Both the position numbers and the translations under genes were made by a program. The notes below the pieces were generated by a model that was given only the letters and a program-made list of their open reading frames with translations, was not told the DNA's origin and made no database searches. This document shows, piece after piece, positions 48,687-63,077 of a stretch of DNA of 64,000 bases. Every line of letters starts with the position of its first letter. The stretch's first letter is position 1. The stretch is taken from contig KB309435.1 of NCBI GenBank assembly GCA_000328365.1, positions 5,629 to 69,628 on the forward strand, read 5' to 3'. The stretch comes from Capitella teleta (Eukaryota; Annelida; Polychaeta; Capitellidae).

Positions 48687-50083
48687 GACCTTGGAGTGGG
48701 ATGATCATTGTTAGCTGCAATGCGGTCCGTATAAGTCACGTCTTCTCTTGATCCATCAGAAAATCCTGATTTTGACGGTGTAAAAATTCACGTTTGCTTC
48801 CAAAGAAGATAATATCAAAAGGATCTTTTTTGTTGTTGGATAAGATGGCATGTCAATTAATGAAGAACGTCAAAGCGTCAAATGTCAGAAGTGTCGCTTT
48901 GAATATATAGCCTGCTCAGAGCTATACCGCATCCCAGGGGTGGCTCCTTTTGCCTGCACTGGGTGTTATGGCATCACCCACTACTAAGACTACTTGATAG
49001 TTGTCCATCAGGCCTCGTTGTCGGAGCGAATTCGACCGGGTGTCAATCGGATTTAGTGTCGCAACAATCTTTGTCAGACATTTCTCTCACTTCCGGAGCA
49101 GGGTTTTTTTGCACGCCATAAATTGCTCTTTCGACTTCACACACACCATCAATTTAGGACGGCGCCACCGCTGCTTTTGGTTCAAATTTGCAACCGGGGA
49201 CACCCCCCGCCCCCTCTCCCGTGCCGAAGACCGTTTCCAACGCTTCTATTATTAACAAGGCAGGTTTTTATTTAGCATAGACATTTGTGCTGCGCCCGAG
49301 TTATGCCGAAACACGAAAAGCTGATGTATTTGGGGAGAGTTGAATGGCGTTGAGATTCCCGAAGCTCATGCATGAAACAGAAGCGTCAATTGGTCGCGAG
49401 TGCTGCCAAGGTCTCTTCAGGGACTCAGTGCTCTTTCGCAGACGGAATCTGACCTCAAAAACACGGAGAGTAACAATGATATTCAGCATTGACAAGCAGT
49501 ATATCCTTCCCTAAACACAATGATTATTTGATGTCCATGCATGCAACAGATTATATTGTTAATACGGATCTCAATGATTCATCAAATTGAGCGCGCAATC
49601 ATGCTTTGATCGATTCTACGGGAGATTTATCAATGGGTGACAATTGCTCAATATTCCATGGCAGTTCAATGAATGAAACTCTCCTTTGATATTTGATTCA
49701 TTGCTGCCCTTCAAACGTTTAATACGCCTCATTCGACTGACTCCTTTGTGGCCGCTCCTCACATCAGTCACTGCACTGTCTGCATTTTTACTATTACTGG
49801 TGAAAGGTGGTGAAAACCCACGTGCGGACAATAAGACGAATTATACATCAGTCAGGTAGAGGCAATGATTGTATAGGTAAGCATTATCAAAGCACCGTAA
49901 GTCTATGTCGTAGGTATTGTCATGCACTACTAAAATAACAATAGAGTTCTGAGCTATTGTTAAACGGGGTTGCCCGACAACCCTTGTAGGGCTTATTGCA
50001 AATAGACGTAGACCAATGAAATTTGAATTTGACCTAAATTTACAACGGGTATTTTGAACGAGAATACTGCGTAGAATATCCAG
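48687..50083. other. Non-coding DNA
   Basis: A GC-richer patch (49000-49500) has short frames on both strands. The minus-strand frame at 49616-49831 is serine/lysine-rich without a known domain. The part from about 49850 to 50083 may be the body of the SINE whose head follows. Confidence 0.45.
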
Positions 50084-50187
50084 ATGAATAACTCTCCCCA
50101 CTTCTTCCCGTCGGGAAGTTCGAAGCCCGACCCACAAAGCCTCATCGTAGCTAGTGAGTCCAACACTCTAACCACTTGACCAAAGGT
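50084..50187 (-). mobile_element. tRNA-derived SINE
   Basis: The minus strand reads TTGGTCAAGTGGTTAGAGTG (A box) and TTGGACTCAC in the anticodon-arm position. About 30 bases later GGGTCGGGCTTCGAACTTCC matches a diverged B box. A-box to B-box spacing fits a tRNA. The surrounding sequence does not fold as a complete tRNA, so this is the polymerase III head of a SINE. Its 3' body and target duplications were not delimited. Confidence 0.7.
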
Positions 50188-50814
50188 ATCAGTATCGACC
50201 AGACTTGAAGAAAATAATGAAATCGTGAGTTATAAAGTAATATCATAATATTCCCGTATATAGTGACATAGAGCGAATCAAAGATATACTCTTTCAATGA
50301 AGAACACACTGTGGATGTTTTATGTCTTCTATTGCTTGGCTCGCCACACTTAGACATCTTTGTTCTGTTTCAGTGAATGTGCGCTTGCTTCTTCTATGTT
50401 TAATGCCCTTCTCTGCGCTGCAGTCTTCCTTGTGTACTACATAATTTAAGTTGAGGCGTTATTGATCTCAGGTAGATTAATGAGTGCTTTAGTCAGATTA
50501 TCGAATCGTATGGCGCGTAACACCAGATATGAGATTGATTCTCAGTTAAAAAATATGATGAGTGTTGAGTATGTGAAAATATGAATTATATGTTTAATTA
50601 TATAACTCATCGTTTGAAGTATACCGATCACATAAAGTGATGAATGTATATTCTGTAGCGACACAGATATCGTATGATGATAGTAGTTGTTTCATTTGCA
50701 ATCGTTCATAATTAATTAAACAATTTCAACTCGCGTCGTCATACGATATACCGAGGTCCCGTGGTTGCATTATAATATATCAGCACAGATACACATTGTA
50801 AAAGCTAATGCTAT
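50188..50814. other. Non-coding DNA
   Basis: AT-rich, with nothing recognised. Confidence 0.5.
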
Positions 50815-50910
50815 CAGCGAGTGGTTAGGCCTATATGGTGCGTTTGCTTTAAAAGACGAACCGTCCCTGACCAACGAATCAAGGTCTGAATCCAGTCACC
50901 AACCTTAGGT
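50815..50910 (+). mobile_element. Possible second, decayed tRNA-derived SINE
   Basis: CAGCGAGTGGTTAGGCC resembles an A box and, about 65 bases later, AAGGTCTGAATCCAGTC resembles a B box with one changed position. The middle arm does not pair well. It may belong to a different SINE family from 50084-50187. Confidence 0.35.
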
Positions 50911-53900
50911 GAGGAGGCATTTAGCTCCTGATTACTTCCTTGGACAACACAAACCTGAGCTGTTTCAGGATTTCGAGGTTAAATAAGCCAGTAACCCCAC
51001 CCTTTAAGAATCGTTTCTGGGGAGAGTAAACAACATCAAAGGATGCACTAAGGGAACCCACCTTAGGGCATCAATGAGTTCATGCCAAAAAAGCGTTTGT
51101 TTGGGGGAAGGTGGCCAGGTGATTGTTTCAACCTCCGCACAGTATATACCGTTATATAGCATACCTATGCTGAGCCTCTTGAACCTCCATGCATATTTCT
51201 AAAAAATAAATAATGCTATTCGTCGTCTTATCGGGCGGCTAAAGTCATGCTGACCGGCTATAGCTGTTAGTTTTAAAGAATCTGGGAACCCTGGTTCCAG
51301 TTCCCTTGAGCTTGGTTCCCTTGATCAGTCAGTCAGATCAGAGTAGAGGGAGGGGGAAGGTAGATGACGTCAGTCTGTCATTAGATTCAATTTTACACGA
51401 GGTACTAAAATATATTGAGAATAATACAGACAACAATGATCATTGCTTACACAAATCCGTAGCCAACCGATTTATAATATTTTTACAGGGATTATTCCGA
51501 GGTTGTTTGTCGGAAGGAATATACTAATCAAGGAGTAAAGAAAGAACCATATAATAATAAACAGGAAAAATAATGAAAATGAAATTCTAAGCGAATACAG
51601 TTAATTACATTATAGAACTTGTATATGGAGTACCCATACTAATTATAACTGACAAAATGTGTGGATATAATTACATGTATAATAAAATGCACCCAAGGGG
51701 TAGAGTTTGGCCTACATCCGAGTAACAGAAGTATCAACATAACATGATCACACTAAAAGAAAAGAGTATTCGGGTCTTCTTCACTTCTGGATCTGAATTC
51801 TGAACATCGTAAACCGATGGCAGGATACAAGAATTGTCGCTCTTCTCTTCTTTGATCAAAGCATTTAACCTAATTTTGGGATATTTCCTTTGCATCAAGG
51901 GCACAGATCGCTGGCGAGTGAAGACATACGGCTGCGAGATAAAAGCTGAATTCTATGTGAGTTATGTGCCTTGTAAATTGGACGGGGCAAGGGAAGTAAT
52001 GTGGAGTCCTGTGGTGTTGGAATACGATTGTAAGCAAGGTGGTGGTGACCGACATAAAAAGGGGAAGAACTGGGGTGCGCCTCAAGCTCACCTTCATATA
52101 ATTGCCGTTTTCCATGCGTTCGCTTAGTGCAAACGTCATATCGCACATTTTATATGACTCGGATCTGAGAGCCCATTAGAGAAGCAAGCTGCCATACAGA
52201 CACCTGAGTTATTGAAAGGATGTCACAGAGTTTGGAGATGACAAGGTTTGCTTCATTGCAAGTGAATTGAATGACCTCGCTGAGGACTGGAGAATGTACT
52301 CAATGAATTGCTGGCCGAAAGGGCTTCTTTGCTTGCGGTCTAAATCCAGTGAGTCTAATGATTTGGAGGTCTTCCTGTAAATTGCAAAGCGCCACTGCCA
52401 GTTTCCTTCCTCTCTTCTTCTTCTTCTTCATCATCATCTTCTTCTTCTTCCCATTCTGATAATGCGCACCTCCCTTGAAATGGGGTGGATGTTATGTTTT
52501 ATATACACAAAACAATCTTTCTCTATAGACTTGATTGCAAGATTGTTTATTATAGGATATCCTGCGTTTGTAGGTAAAAACAATGCTGGCAAAAAAAACA
52601 AAAAAACAAAAAAACAACCCCCTCCCCCCAGAAAAACAGGAACTGAAATAAAAATTTAGCTCCCAAACACACATTCAATTAATTTGTTCTAACCTGAAGC
52701 TGCACACGTCTTCTTTTTTAGCCATAATTTAGGACGTGGGAAAGTTTTCCTTTGCGAAAATAAGTGAAATTCCATCATGGATATCATTACGCCACACAAG
52801 GATTATTTCAATTTGACATTCATCACCAATAAAAATGATGGATCGTGCAAATCTGTGAGCCATGGAACAAGGAGGAGGAGGAGGTCGCTGTGGCGGGACT
52901 CAAGTCTGAAGACGGATCAACACGACATCAATCAAAAGGCGTACAATGCACGGTTGAATCCCCAATGCTTCGCTCCTATTTCCGGCTTTTGTTCTACTCC
53001 GCACTAGAAAGGGTTCAGAGCATGGCTTACACGGAGCGTTCTGGGAATCTCTGTTCTCTTTCGATGGATATTAACTTTTTCTTCAAAGATCTTTCGCATG
53101 AAATCTTTATTTCAAAGAACATTATTTGCCACGTGTGAGGCATTAGTATTATGTGAATCGTCAAAATGCATATCTCTTAAATGGATGCGTTTTTGTTCTT
53201 GCGATGTCTTTCTGGGAAAAGTAATTTGGAGACTTATCAATATCTATAATTATGTATTATGTGTCGCGTGAGGCAATTATCCGTCTAATTATAATTACTT
53301 GCATCAAACAACTTCCAAAGTGATGCACTTCGGACCCAGCTGGATAAAACCTTCCTCATGAATTTCAAAATGACCCATAGAGAGAATGGCTCTCCTGGCT
53401 GAAAACCGAGCCGACCCCAGAGGCAAGACATTTAACCAGAACTGTTTTCCATTTCAGACAATTGGCGGAGTGAGACACACATAATATATATTATATATAT
53501 ATATACGGGGTTGGCGCCTCCGGCTGCAAACGATTGGCGTTTATGCATTCCTCAAGTTTATATAGCTCTTGTTTTTTTTTTGTAAATACCAAAGCGTCAT
53601 AAAAAGCTAAAAACATAAAATACATCGGTGTATATTGTTTCTTAAATCTTAATGTAATGCAATGACTTTATTCGCTAAACACGCATTAATTAAAATATGT
53701 AACTCCATAAATAGTATCGGTCGCTAACCAATAATTTTTGAGTTTTTGTTATGTCTATCTAAAGTATAATGCTTTCTGAGTATGTTGGTGTAAGTTATAT
53801 TAAAATGTCTCAGTTATTTCTCAATCTATGACTATTTAAAACCAGGACGGGCGCACTGCTCAGAAAGAGAAACTGAAAGATAATTTTGAATCGACACAAT

Positions 53901-56900
53901 ATTTTCAACGGAAATGTTGTTGCTATGGTAACTATGGCGTACGTGTTAATATCAAAATGAAAGAAAAAATAATGTGCGCCGAGCTAATTCATGCGTGTTT
54001 GCGGGGCGCTTTCATTTGAAATGCCTTTTTTTTTCTTCCAAATGAAGCGTTTGATGTTGAACTAGAATACGATGTGAAATAAAAATCGAAAATCGATGCA
54101 TTTCATCCTATAAGCCAAAAATGGTCCTTTCATGACGTAAAAGGTTCACCGACTGATTTCGAGGCGGCGGGGTTGCATTTAGTCAAAGTGCTTATATGAC
54201 TACGACGCAAATCCAATTTTTAGATTTAGCATTTTTATTTTTTTGTGCCCAATTCTCCAGGGAATACGTTTAACCATAATTTTGCCGGGCACATTATTCT
54301 AACCCTTATTATTCTTTAGCTTCAAATCGCAATCCAGTAATGCAATGACATTATTGCTCATACCATACACAATTATAACTGTACCTTATTGATTCGAAAG
54401 TGTGATTGCACCAAACCATTTAACATCCCCTTTATAGAGCATTTCTACTATTTTTGCTCAATGCCTGGTATTTCGCACTCTGTCTAGAAATGCTATTCGC
54501 AGCCTGCACCTGATCACCTTTATTACGCAGTCACTTGGTAGTTCGTTCGTCGACGTTCAATGATTTCTGCCATACCTGTATATGCACTTTCAACGAAAGC
54601 AAATATCCAGAGCAGGTGGAAACATAATCCTTCGGTGGTTCACAGGTGCGTATCTGCCTGCACATCCACAAAACAAAGCCAAAAAGCTAAAAAGAAAGCT
54701 GTTAAAGGGAAAGTATAAATCTCAAAGAACGATGAAACTAGCATCTGGATATCCGATAAACAGTCAATCCCTCATCAGCATGAGTTAGCACCAGTTAAGG
54801 ATTTCCTATTTTTGGTTGGTATATGAATAATGGTGTTGAGCTCAGCTGATCATTTATGAATCAGATTGCAGATTACATGCAATGGCAATGAATTCGATTC
54901 CACTCTGCAATAATTCCAGTGCAATCCACGGAGAAAGAGCTAGGGAGGAGCAAATACCCTGATTTAGAGACGAGCCAATTGCATGCAAATTGCAGCCGAT
55001 TTCTGTTAATAATAAGGAAATTAGCAGTGTTTGTATTAATTACCGTGAAGCGTGGCTGCAATATCATGCTAAAGGAGAACGAGAATGGCGAGAATGGTGG
55101 ACTGCGATTGCAATGGTCATAGCAGCAGAGGAATCTCATAAACGAGTTTGGCAAACTGAATCAGACAATTGACTTTCTTACGGAGAGGAAACGCTTCCAG
55201 CAATATTTCTAAAATGCCTAGAAATCGTAACGTGATTCTGGTGAACAAGGATTAGTTATCTATAAGATAACACGGTAATGATACAACATTTATGGCCAGT
55301 GTTGGTTATGTCTAGATGCAAATATCCAAAAACGTTTGTCCCCAAACCTCTTTTCCTTTTACGCCGTCGGTGAATGTCGGGGTATTGTATACATGTATTC
55401 TGAGCCTCGGTATTTGGCGATGTTATTGCGTCAATATCGCATTGAAATTGCATGCAATACATGCTAATAGAAAGAGGTTGCATTGTAGCCGTGCTAGCTT
55501 AATGGCATTAAATTTAGTCAATTGTTGTGAACCGCAAGCCGTCAAAGGGAGGATACTTTCCAGGTAAACTCCACCGTCATGTCTCGTTTATGGAAACTAT
55601 ACACATGATGGGTAATGTTTATGTAGCCCATTTTAAGCACGGCCATTTGGTCAATGTATCATGTATAAGGGTGAAAGCAATAAGTAATAAAAGTGTACAA
55701 TCACCAATTACGAACTATGGACAGGTGTGAAACATTATCGATTCACACTCTTTGAAAGCTGCATACTCATGTGATATAATTATATTTATAATATACAGTA
55801 TTTCAATTTAATACGTGCAGTTGGGACTAGTAATCTTGTGGTGTTTTTTTTATGAAATTGCATTTAATACTCAACGCATTTAATTAAGTGTTGAGTGTAT
55901 ACAAATATTACTTTCACTGTCTGAGTGTTTGAAGTAATATTTTAACCGTGAGTGTGGCAGTCCGTAGTCTTTCCATATAAGGTGTATGCGAAATCTCGGA
56001 GATTTTACATTCAGGACATCAATCCGGCCAAAGATCTGTTTATGTATATCACAATGAAGCCAGCGTGATTGCTGCTTACTGGCAACAGTGGGGAAAAAGC
56101 ACATATATGGCAGTGTACTCCGTATATTGTCTACTTTCAAGATATTACAGCTAAAAGTGGAAATACTGGAAGTGTAAAGGGTCCGCTGAGATGACTAGCA
56201 ATAGGCAGCAATAGAGGCAGCAATAGGCAGCAGACGTGTTGACCATGTAGAGAAAACTACACGCAGCCTATTCCAAAAGCGTGGATTGATCAACTGAGGT
56301 CGTATGCCGACATTCCTCACTGTTCGCACAAAGCAAACACAGCCTGTAAATGACCCGTATGTCAAGAAAACGGACGGAATGCCAGCACTGCACAGAGGAT
56401 CAGTCACTCTAGCATGGACGCAACGCTCCACACCGCAGCATACACGCTGTAGATGGATGAGCATAGGTAACTACCGGCAGTAATGAATTGTGTGTTACGT
56501 CATGTGTCGCTCACCTGGGCTCAACACATGATAGCACGTGACCCATTCGATCAAAGACTGTTCGCAGGTTTGTTAATGTGTATTCTAACGGCAACGTCAT
56601 CTGCATATTTGGAGCATCACCCGAGGAGCCCCGGGACTCGTTAAGTGGAACTCTGATGCAATCGTGACTTGCCCCAGGGTCCTATGACTGAACATATGGA
56701 GCTCCAGGGAATATATTTCTTTTCAAACTACTGCTAAAAATGCTTTAGTTTTATAGCAAACGTTGGCTTTGGTGAGAGAAAGGTGCCACGCTGTATGCCG
56801 AATAGCTAATCATGTCGCTTGTGAATTTTGTGATCCGTGTTACAGATAGGAAAAATTCCTTCCATCCAGGTGTATAGTATCTGGCTGTGTATCCTCCGAG

Positions 56901-59900
56901 CCGACCCTAGGTATACGCAACGTTCACCGAGGCACTTTTAGTAACGTGCAACCAATGGATCAATCGTGAATGCCCTTAATGACAGAAAATAAAGAGTTGT
57001 TTGTTTCAGAGTCAAGGTGATCTGAAATAATCAGAAAAAGCAGAAAGCTATAAATGTAAGAGGGTTTCATGATTTGATTATCAAATATTCATGAGTGATC
57101 AAACTACTTGGGTGATCATAAGAGAGCATCAATAACGAACATGAATCATTCTGGAAGCTTCTATTATTGCGGTTTACCCGTTATCATAGCACGCAAAATA
57201 TCTCTCGTGTACAATTCACAACTTTTCATTGGAAGAAAAGCCCAAGAGATGTGTTGCATTCATTTGACGGATGTTGTCGAGCGCTTTGTACAATAAAAGC
57301 ATCTTAGCTATCAATCAAAAGTATACGGATCAAAGGTTTTCGATCCCTTCTTTGAATAAGCCGCGTGTTTAATTAACGCAGCTGTTGAGGTGCGTCCTAG
57401 TCAGAGTTAGATTTTTGCCACGCTGTTCTAACGCGTTCATTTAATGAGTTCATCTGAATTCGTATGACGTGAGTGATGGGGTCCTTTACAATGATGAATG
57501 TCGAATAGGATCTCATCGCATAATCCAAAGCGCCGCCTCGTTGCTGGTGAGCGGCTCTCAAGTTGACGAATCAAGGTTACTGCCCTGCACTGAGGACATG
57601 CGGATTAGAGGATTACATTGCAGCTATAGGGTATACGCCCTCAAGTAAACTCTGTACACTTGAGCTCTTTCATAGCAAGTCTGGTGCATGACTCAGAAAT
57701 TAGAGGAACTGCGAATACTTTCTCGAAGCGAGCGAATCGTAATTCTCGATTCAGAAGCAATAATGGTAAGAAATGCACACAATTCATTTCAATTTTCTTC
57801 CACATATATATATTTGTTTTTCAATTTTAAATATTACTTTGTGCAATTATGACAAACTCTTCCTTGTCAACTTTCGTCTTCAGTGATACAAGGAACTGGG
57901 GTTGATTGCATATTTTTTACTGTGTGCGATTTTAGAAGGGTATATAGAGTTTCAATAAACTGTATATCAATCTGCTGAGTGGTTATATCCAATAAATAAT
58001 ACATGGCTATCATTTTCCTTGTCATCTCTTATTCATAGTGATACCCGGATCTAGTGATATCCTATTGAACAACGCCTAACTAGTTAAGCTAATAATGAAA
58101 CGGAACCATTTAATTTATTATTTTCTCCGTGGCAATTAAGCAATTAAGACCGTAAATAGGTTCTAATAGTTTGATCGCTAAACGTTGTAACAAACGTTTC
58201 ATCGATCATATTTGATCATTATTTAGTCTCGGATTTAAATGTTGAATTAATGCGCAGACGAATATAATGACAGCTGAACCTAAAAGCAGCATTCATGCAT
58301 TACTCTATTACTTATGGCACGATTCAAGGCTGCACACATAGAATAAGTGTTAAGATGCTCTCAGACTGCATTTCGCCAAGATAAATGTTGAAATCTTCAC
58401 CGTCCCTCGGTGAGCTCATTCGCTATGCTTGCCTTTTGCTTCGTCTGGTTTCAAATTCTGGCTACATCGGCCCTTGTAAATTACCATTCAGCCGGCCCTC
58501 AATCGAAGCAAAGCTGTGTTGGGCTTACTTGAACATTTCCAGACAAAGCATTCCGGGCATGTGTGGAGGTGTTGCGTTCATTCTTCGTGCTGTTCTGAAT
58601 CAAGTGAGTGAGGCCTTTGATTCAACGAGGGCAGATTCCTTGCTTGGTCCTGATCCATAGTATGAATGCTTAGATTGCAACCGGAGCTCATGCAATAAAC
58701 GTGATCTCTGGCATATCATTTTGAGGACAAGAGACCATGAATGAAGGGGCAAGACATGACCTGACTTTTACCCCAACACCAAGAGAACCAATATTGAGTG
58801 ATTCTGACCTAGGATTTGCCTTTCATGCGCACACATTGTTAATAGAAGAATAAAGCCCCTAGTTTACTTGCGTGGACAGGCAAAGATTGCAAATACACGA
58901 GGCAGCAGCTGAAGATAGATCAAGAGAATTGATCGAAGCTAGCTCTCCTGCTCATTGAGTCTTCTTCTGCCAATCTGAATTTGTCCCTCACGATGAGGAC
59001 AGCAGAAACAGCACAAATTAAATTCCAGCCTTTCATGTCCGAATGCCGAGGGAAAAAAAAAGGTTTTCTTCAGACCATCGATTGCGCACCCAATCTCATG
59101 CCTTTTGATGTCCAATGCTGAAAAATATTTATTCAGTATCTGTATTCACTTTGGTGGAATCCTAAATAATTAACAATGTCTCTGTACCAGCACAAGAGGC
59201 TATTCAGATTATCTGTTGTCTGTGTTGCCGAGATAAGCACGAATTTCAAACACGCGAAATGTGACGTGGCCCGTTTTGCTCCCAATAATAATTACTGCAT
59301 CGACTCACAGCCATATCGATGTCGTCATCTGGCAGAGGAGCACGCTGTTCCAAGAACATGTGCCTGGTCGAACTGCAATGGTCTAATAGAGGACTAATCT
59401 GGTTGCTTACAAAGCGACCCTGGAAGGAGGTTCATTCTCCTCCAATCAAAGCAAAGAAAGAAGATGGTGTGAAGCAAATTGTTCTCTTTTGGTTGCGTCT
59501 TTCAGCCTGGTCACTGTAGTCTCACAGGAGAGGTTCTTTATGACTTTCAGAATTGATTATTGCATCTTGGAGACCAATAAAACAAGCCAGGGGGAAGGCA
59601 ACAATTGTTCTCTTGAGGAGATAGCCCTCAGCTGTAGGGAATTCCCACTTAGGTCTCAAACGAAAAAAAAAAATAAACACTTAGATCACCCTCCAATTGA
59701 TTGTCATATGGTCAATAAACAGGTGTTGATTATACAGGTGTCCATAATAAATAGACTCAAGTATGAACGTCTAAAATACGCTCCGCTTAGCATATGCTGT
59801 ACATGGCCAAATCTACCTCGACCTTGTGCAATTACCCAGAATGCCTGCTTAGTGCTCTGGCAGAGACCTACAGTAATCCATTACACTTTTGACATTCTGC

Positions 59901-61716
59901 TGAGAACTGGACATTGTTGGCCGTGTTCGTTGTTCCGTGTGCGATTGAACGAGTCGGAGCGCGTTGACATTCACCATTGAGGCCTCCTCTCTTCTCATAG
60001 CGCCGCCGCCTTTCCGCACAATAGGCAATCCAGAAATGGCTGGCTTTTTCTTCAAGTGGCTCATCGGCATCCTGGAGACACCCTTCTTCAAGGTGCCGGC
60101 CTGGCAATAAAAAGGCAAAAGTATTCGGCAATATCTCGCGCTCAGCGTGCGTCACGAGGATCAGCACTTTGTATAAATGGAGCTTAGCGAGTTACAGCGA
60201 CTTTGTGGAAATATAATCTGGGGCCATTGTCATGGCGGCGGCTATAATTGGGTCCCTACGGAGTGTGAGCAAACCCTAGTGTACATGGATTAGCCTCAAG
60301 AAACGATTGTTTGCGTGGGACGGTGCACGTATGCGCTAACGATCTGCTTGAAGCGCGAGTCCCGAGAAGGCCAATTGAATCACCCGAACTGGTATTGGCC
60401 CCAAGGCGACAGACTTCACGCACTCCCATTAGTGCACAATACTTGAATTCCCAGTGCAAAACATTGACAACTTTTAATTTTGTCCGGTATACTTTAGTGT
60501 GGAGATCTATGTTTCAGCAGAGTCTACAGTACCAAATCATAGGCGGGACTAAATCGTATTGTTTAAGCTCTGTGTCTGACAGGTATAAGTTGCTTTAAGC
60601 AAGAAAGACTGACGACCATGCCTCTGTCTCTTGCAGAATACTACTGGTGATCCGGCTACTTTTCACGTTTATCATGTCTGTGAAATCCGGCATGTTGTTT
60701 TGCTGTTCATTTGAGCTCAGTATAAAGATCAAATGAGTCGGTGCACAGCCTAAGCACAGCCACAGGAGGGTTGATATTGTGGGTTTGACGTGGCAATAAT
60801 TGCTCTTTTTGACAGTCTGGTTCACTCTGTGTCCCAAATACAGCGAACGATGCAATACTGTCCTGTGTGGCGCTCAAGGCTCCATAAAAAAAAACTGTTT
60901 TCAGACCGTGTAATATGTTTAGGGAAGGCGATGTAAAGGCATTAGTATGTATTGAAAAATTCTCTGTCAAGCGAGGTTATGGTGCGAATTATTTTGAAGA
61001 GGTAATGCCGAATATAAGTGTGAATTTATATTAAGCAACTGCTTAACACAAAGCAGTTGGATGGATGCGGAAGGAGACGCGGTGAAGCATTACTCACATA
61101 CGGGCATTGGCTGAAAGGGCATGGGATGAGTTGGACAAAGGGGATGATCGAGAGGAGCGGCGTCAGCAACTCAATTGGCCGGTGAACACGCTCGGAAAGT
61201 GACCCCATTATATTAGCGCTAAATCGGGGACAAGGTCGGAATGAAATCTTTCATTTACAGCAAGGGACACCATAAGAGGTGTCATGTATCAGGTTGTGGC
61301 ACTGTTGGAAACAGCGCATGACATTTACCCGGTTTCTTCATCTGCTATGATTCACTGGTTTCTGCATAACAGACGATCAAAAGTCGGATTCGGGTTCTGT
61401 ACATTTGCAGAAATTATACAGGTAAGCTAATGAGCCCGTATCGTGCACCAAAGCATATCTAAGCTAGAGAGTTCTGGTGCAGATCGAATTGCTCATCAAG
61501 CCTATTTCACCCCTTAATCACCTGGAAACAATCCTTCACGACCAGCCCATCAATGTCTGCTGCAATGTCGATTACCTGCTACAACCCACAGCTCCGCACT
61601 GCTGAGCAAATATTTGCAAATCACAGCTACGATACGTACCGCCTTTTATCAGAATGATACACTCGCTATCTATTAAGGTGTCGTTTAAGGAGTTGTACGT
61701 AGCGGACCCTCCGTTG

Positions 61717-61762
<46 letters not shown>

Positions 61763-62489
61763 GTAGCGATGGGAGCACGCGAAGCCCGATGTCCCATTGG
61801 AATTGGCGAATGCTGATTAAAAGCGTCTGTAAGAAGTGCAGAGCCATTGATCAAGTGATCATCATAGTTCTGAGGAAATCCTTCAGGCTGGGGCGTTGGT
61901 CAAAGGATTTAGTTATCCTTATTTGACCAAAGATTGACTGCATTGAACAAAGCATCGAGTATGACGTCAGAGTGTTTGCATAACTGATATGTCAAGCGGG
62001 GTCGATTGGTCAAGCAAATGTGTTAAAATAACAACGGGATTGTGCTCTGGTCAGCAAGCTGATGTCGTCACTTCTCATAGGAATCGATGTAAGACATGCA
62101 ACCATATTCCACCCATTGATGGGAAGCTTATTCATCATTGTGTTATGTGTTATAAAGCAAACTCAAACATAGCGTATAGTGTGATGAGTCGACATCCCAG
62201 GTAAATATTGCAAAGTGCAATCATCAAACGTGTATCTTACGTGTCTCATTTCCCATTGTATAACAACGCTGCTTGTTTGCTACACAGCCCACAAAGGGAT
62301 TCATTTGGTCGATTTTCATTGCAATGTATGTCATGTTTAGTATAGTTAACCAATATGCCCTTTATCACGCACAGAAGACTCTACCATTCACTTTACCTCT
62401 GACAATTCATTGTCCTTGCAACTGCTATAGCACGCAGGCATAATTCGCGGTATCTCTGTTCGCTCATTATCACTCATATCAGGATAACG
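50911..62489. other. Long gene-poor stretch upstream of the amine receptor
   Basis: Simple sequence includes CTT/CAT repeats (52412-52450), an A/C-rich tract (52590-52635), an AT microsatellite (53483-53506), a short AGCAATAGGC repeat (56198-56236) and a 42-bp GA microsatellite (61720-61761). No conserved coding segment was recognised. The longest frame, at 59489-59980, was rejected. The stretch could contain upstream non-coding exons and enhancers of the receptor gene, but nothing in it identifies them. Confidence 0.45.
61720..61761. repeat. (GA)n microsatellite
   Basis: About 21 uninterrupted GA units. Confidence 0.97.
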
Positions 62490-63077
62490 TTCGAGGTCAG
62501 CTCAGACCAAGAATCTCGCCATCACGAGATTCGCCGTCAACAGTTCGTCGTGACGTGGCCTGCATGCGGCGTCAGCTGCCAACGGTGACCGGACGAGGCA
62601 GCGCATCCGCAAGATGTTGTCTTGCTGCAGTGGCAGCGACCTGCAGGTGGCGAATGCAGCATCTGCAGCATCTGCAGCAGCCGCCGCTGCTCCGAGAAGA
62701 AGCGACCCAGCGCCGCGGCAGTAGAATCAGCCGTGGCGTCGGCGGTGGAGGCAGCAAAACGAGGGTCTTTATAAGCGCCTGTGCATCTTCATTCCGCGGG
62801 AGAAATTTTGCGGCTGAAAGTAAGATGAGACTACTTCCATTGCGGCAGTGCCGGCGCCATTCACAGCCGCCATTCACATCGACCGAATTTCAAAGTGCAA
62901 AACCCTTTGCTTGAATAGACACAGCTCTCGGTGAATTCGACCCTCGCGGGATGGCTATGCTTTGGGCCCATGCAGTGAACGACGGAGTCTGCATTTGACA
63001 GGGAAGTCACCGAAAGGATGATCTGCTTGATTTAAACGATCTGTGCTGAGTGCTGGGATTCAGCGGCTGACAGCAGA
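62490..63077 (+). promoter_or_regulatory. CpG- and GC-rich 5' leader of the amine receptor
   Basis: Base composition changes sharply from AT-rich to GC-rich with many CpGs. It includes a GCATCTGCA repeat (62655-62685), a TATA-like TTTATAAG (62768-62775) and an initiator-like TCATTC about 20 bases later (62789-62794). Two short upstream open frames lie before the receptor ATG, 62951-62998 (15 codons) and 63018-63035 (5 codons), and could damp translation if transcribed. Two overlapping frames of 100-119 codons in this leader are compositional artefacts. Confidence 0.5.

Noticed and set aside
54990-55172. 60-codon tryptophan/glutamate-rich frame
   Set aside because: Overlaps another open frame on the same strand and one on the opposite strand. 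No domain or conserved motif.
59489-59980. 163-codon plus-strand open frame
   Set aside because: No recognised domain, cysteine and tryptophan scattered irregularly, and an overlapping antisense frame of 99 codons. In a window this size one such frame can arise by chance.
62555-62914. 119-codon plus-strand frame and a 101-codon minus-strand frame in the GC-rich leader
   Set aside because: Composition-driven arginine/glutamine- or serine/arginine-rich frames in CpG-rich DNA with GCATCTGCA repeats, open on both strands. No domain.
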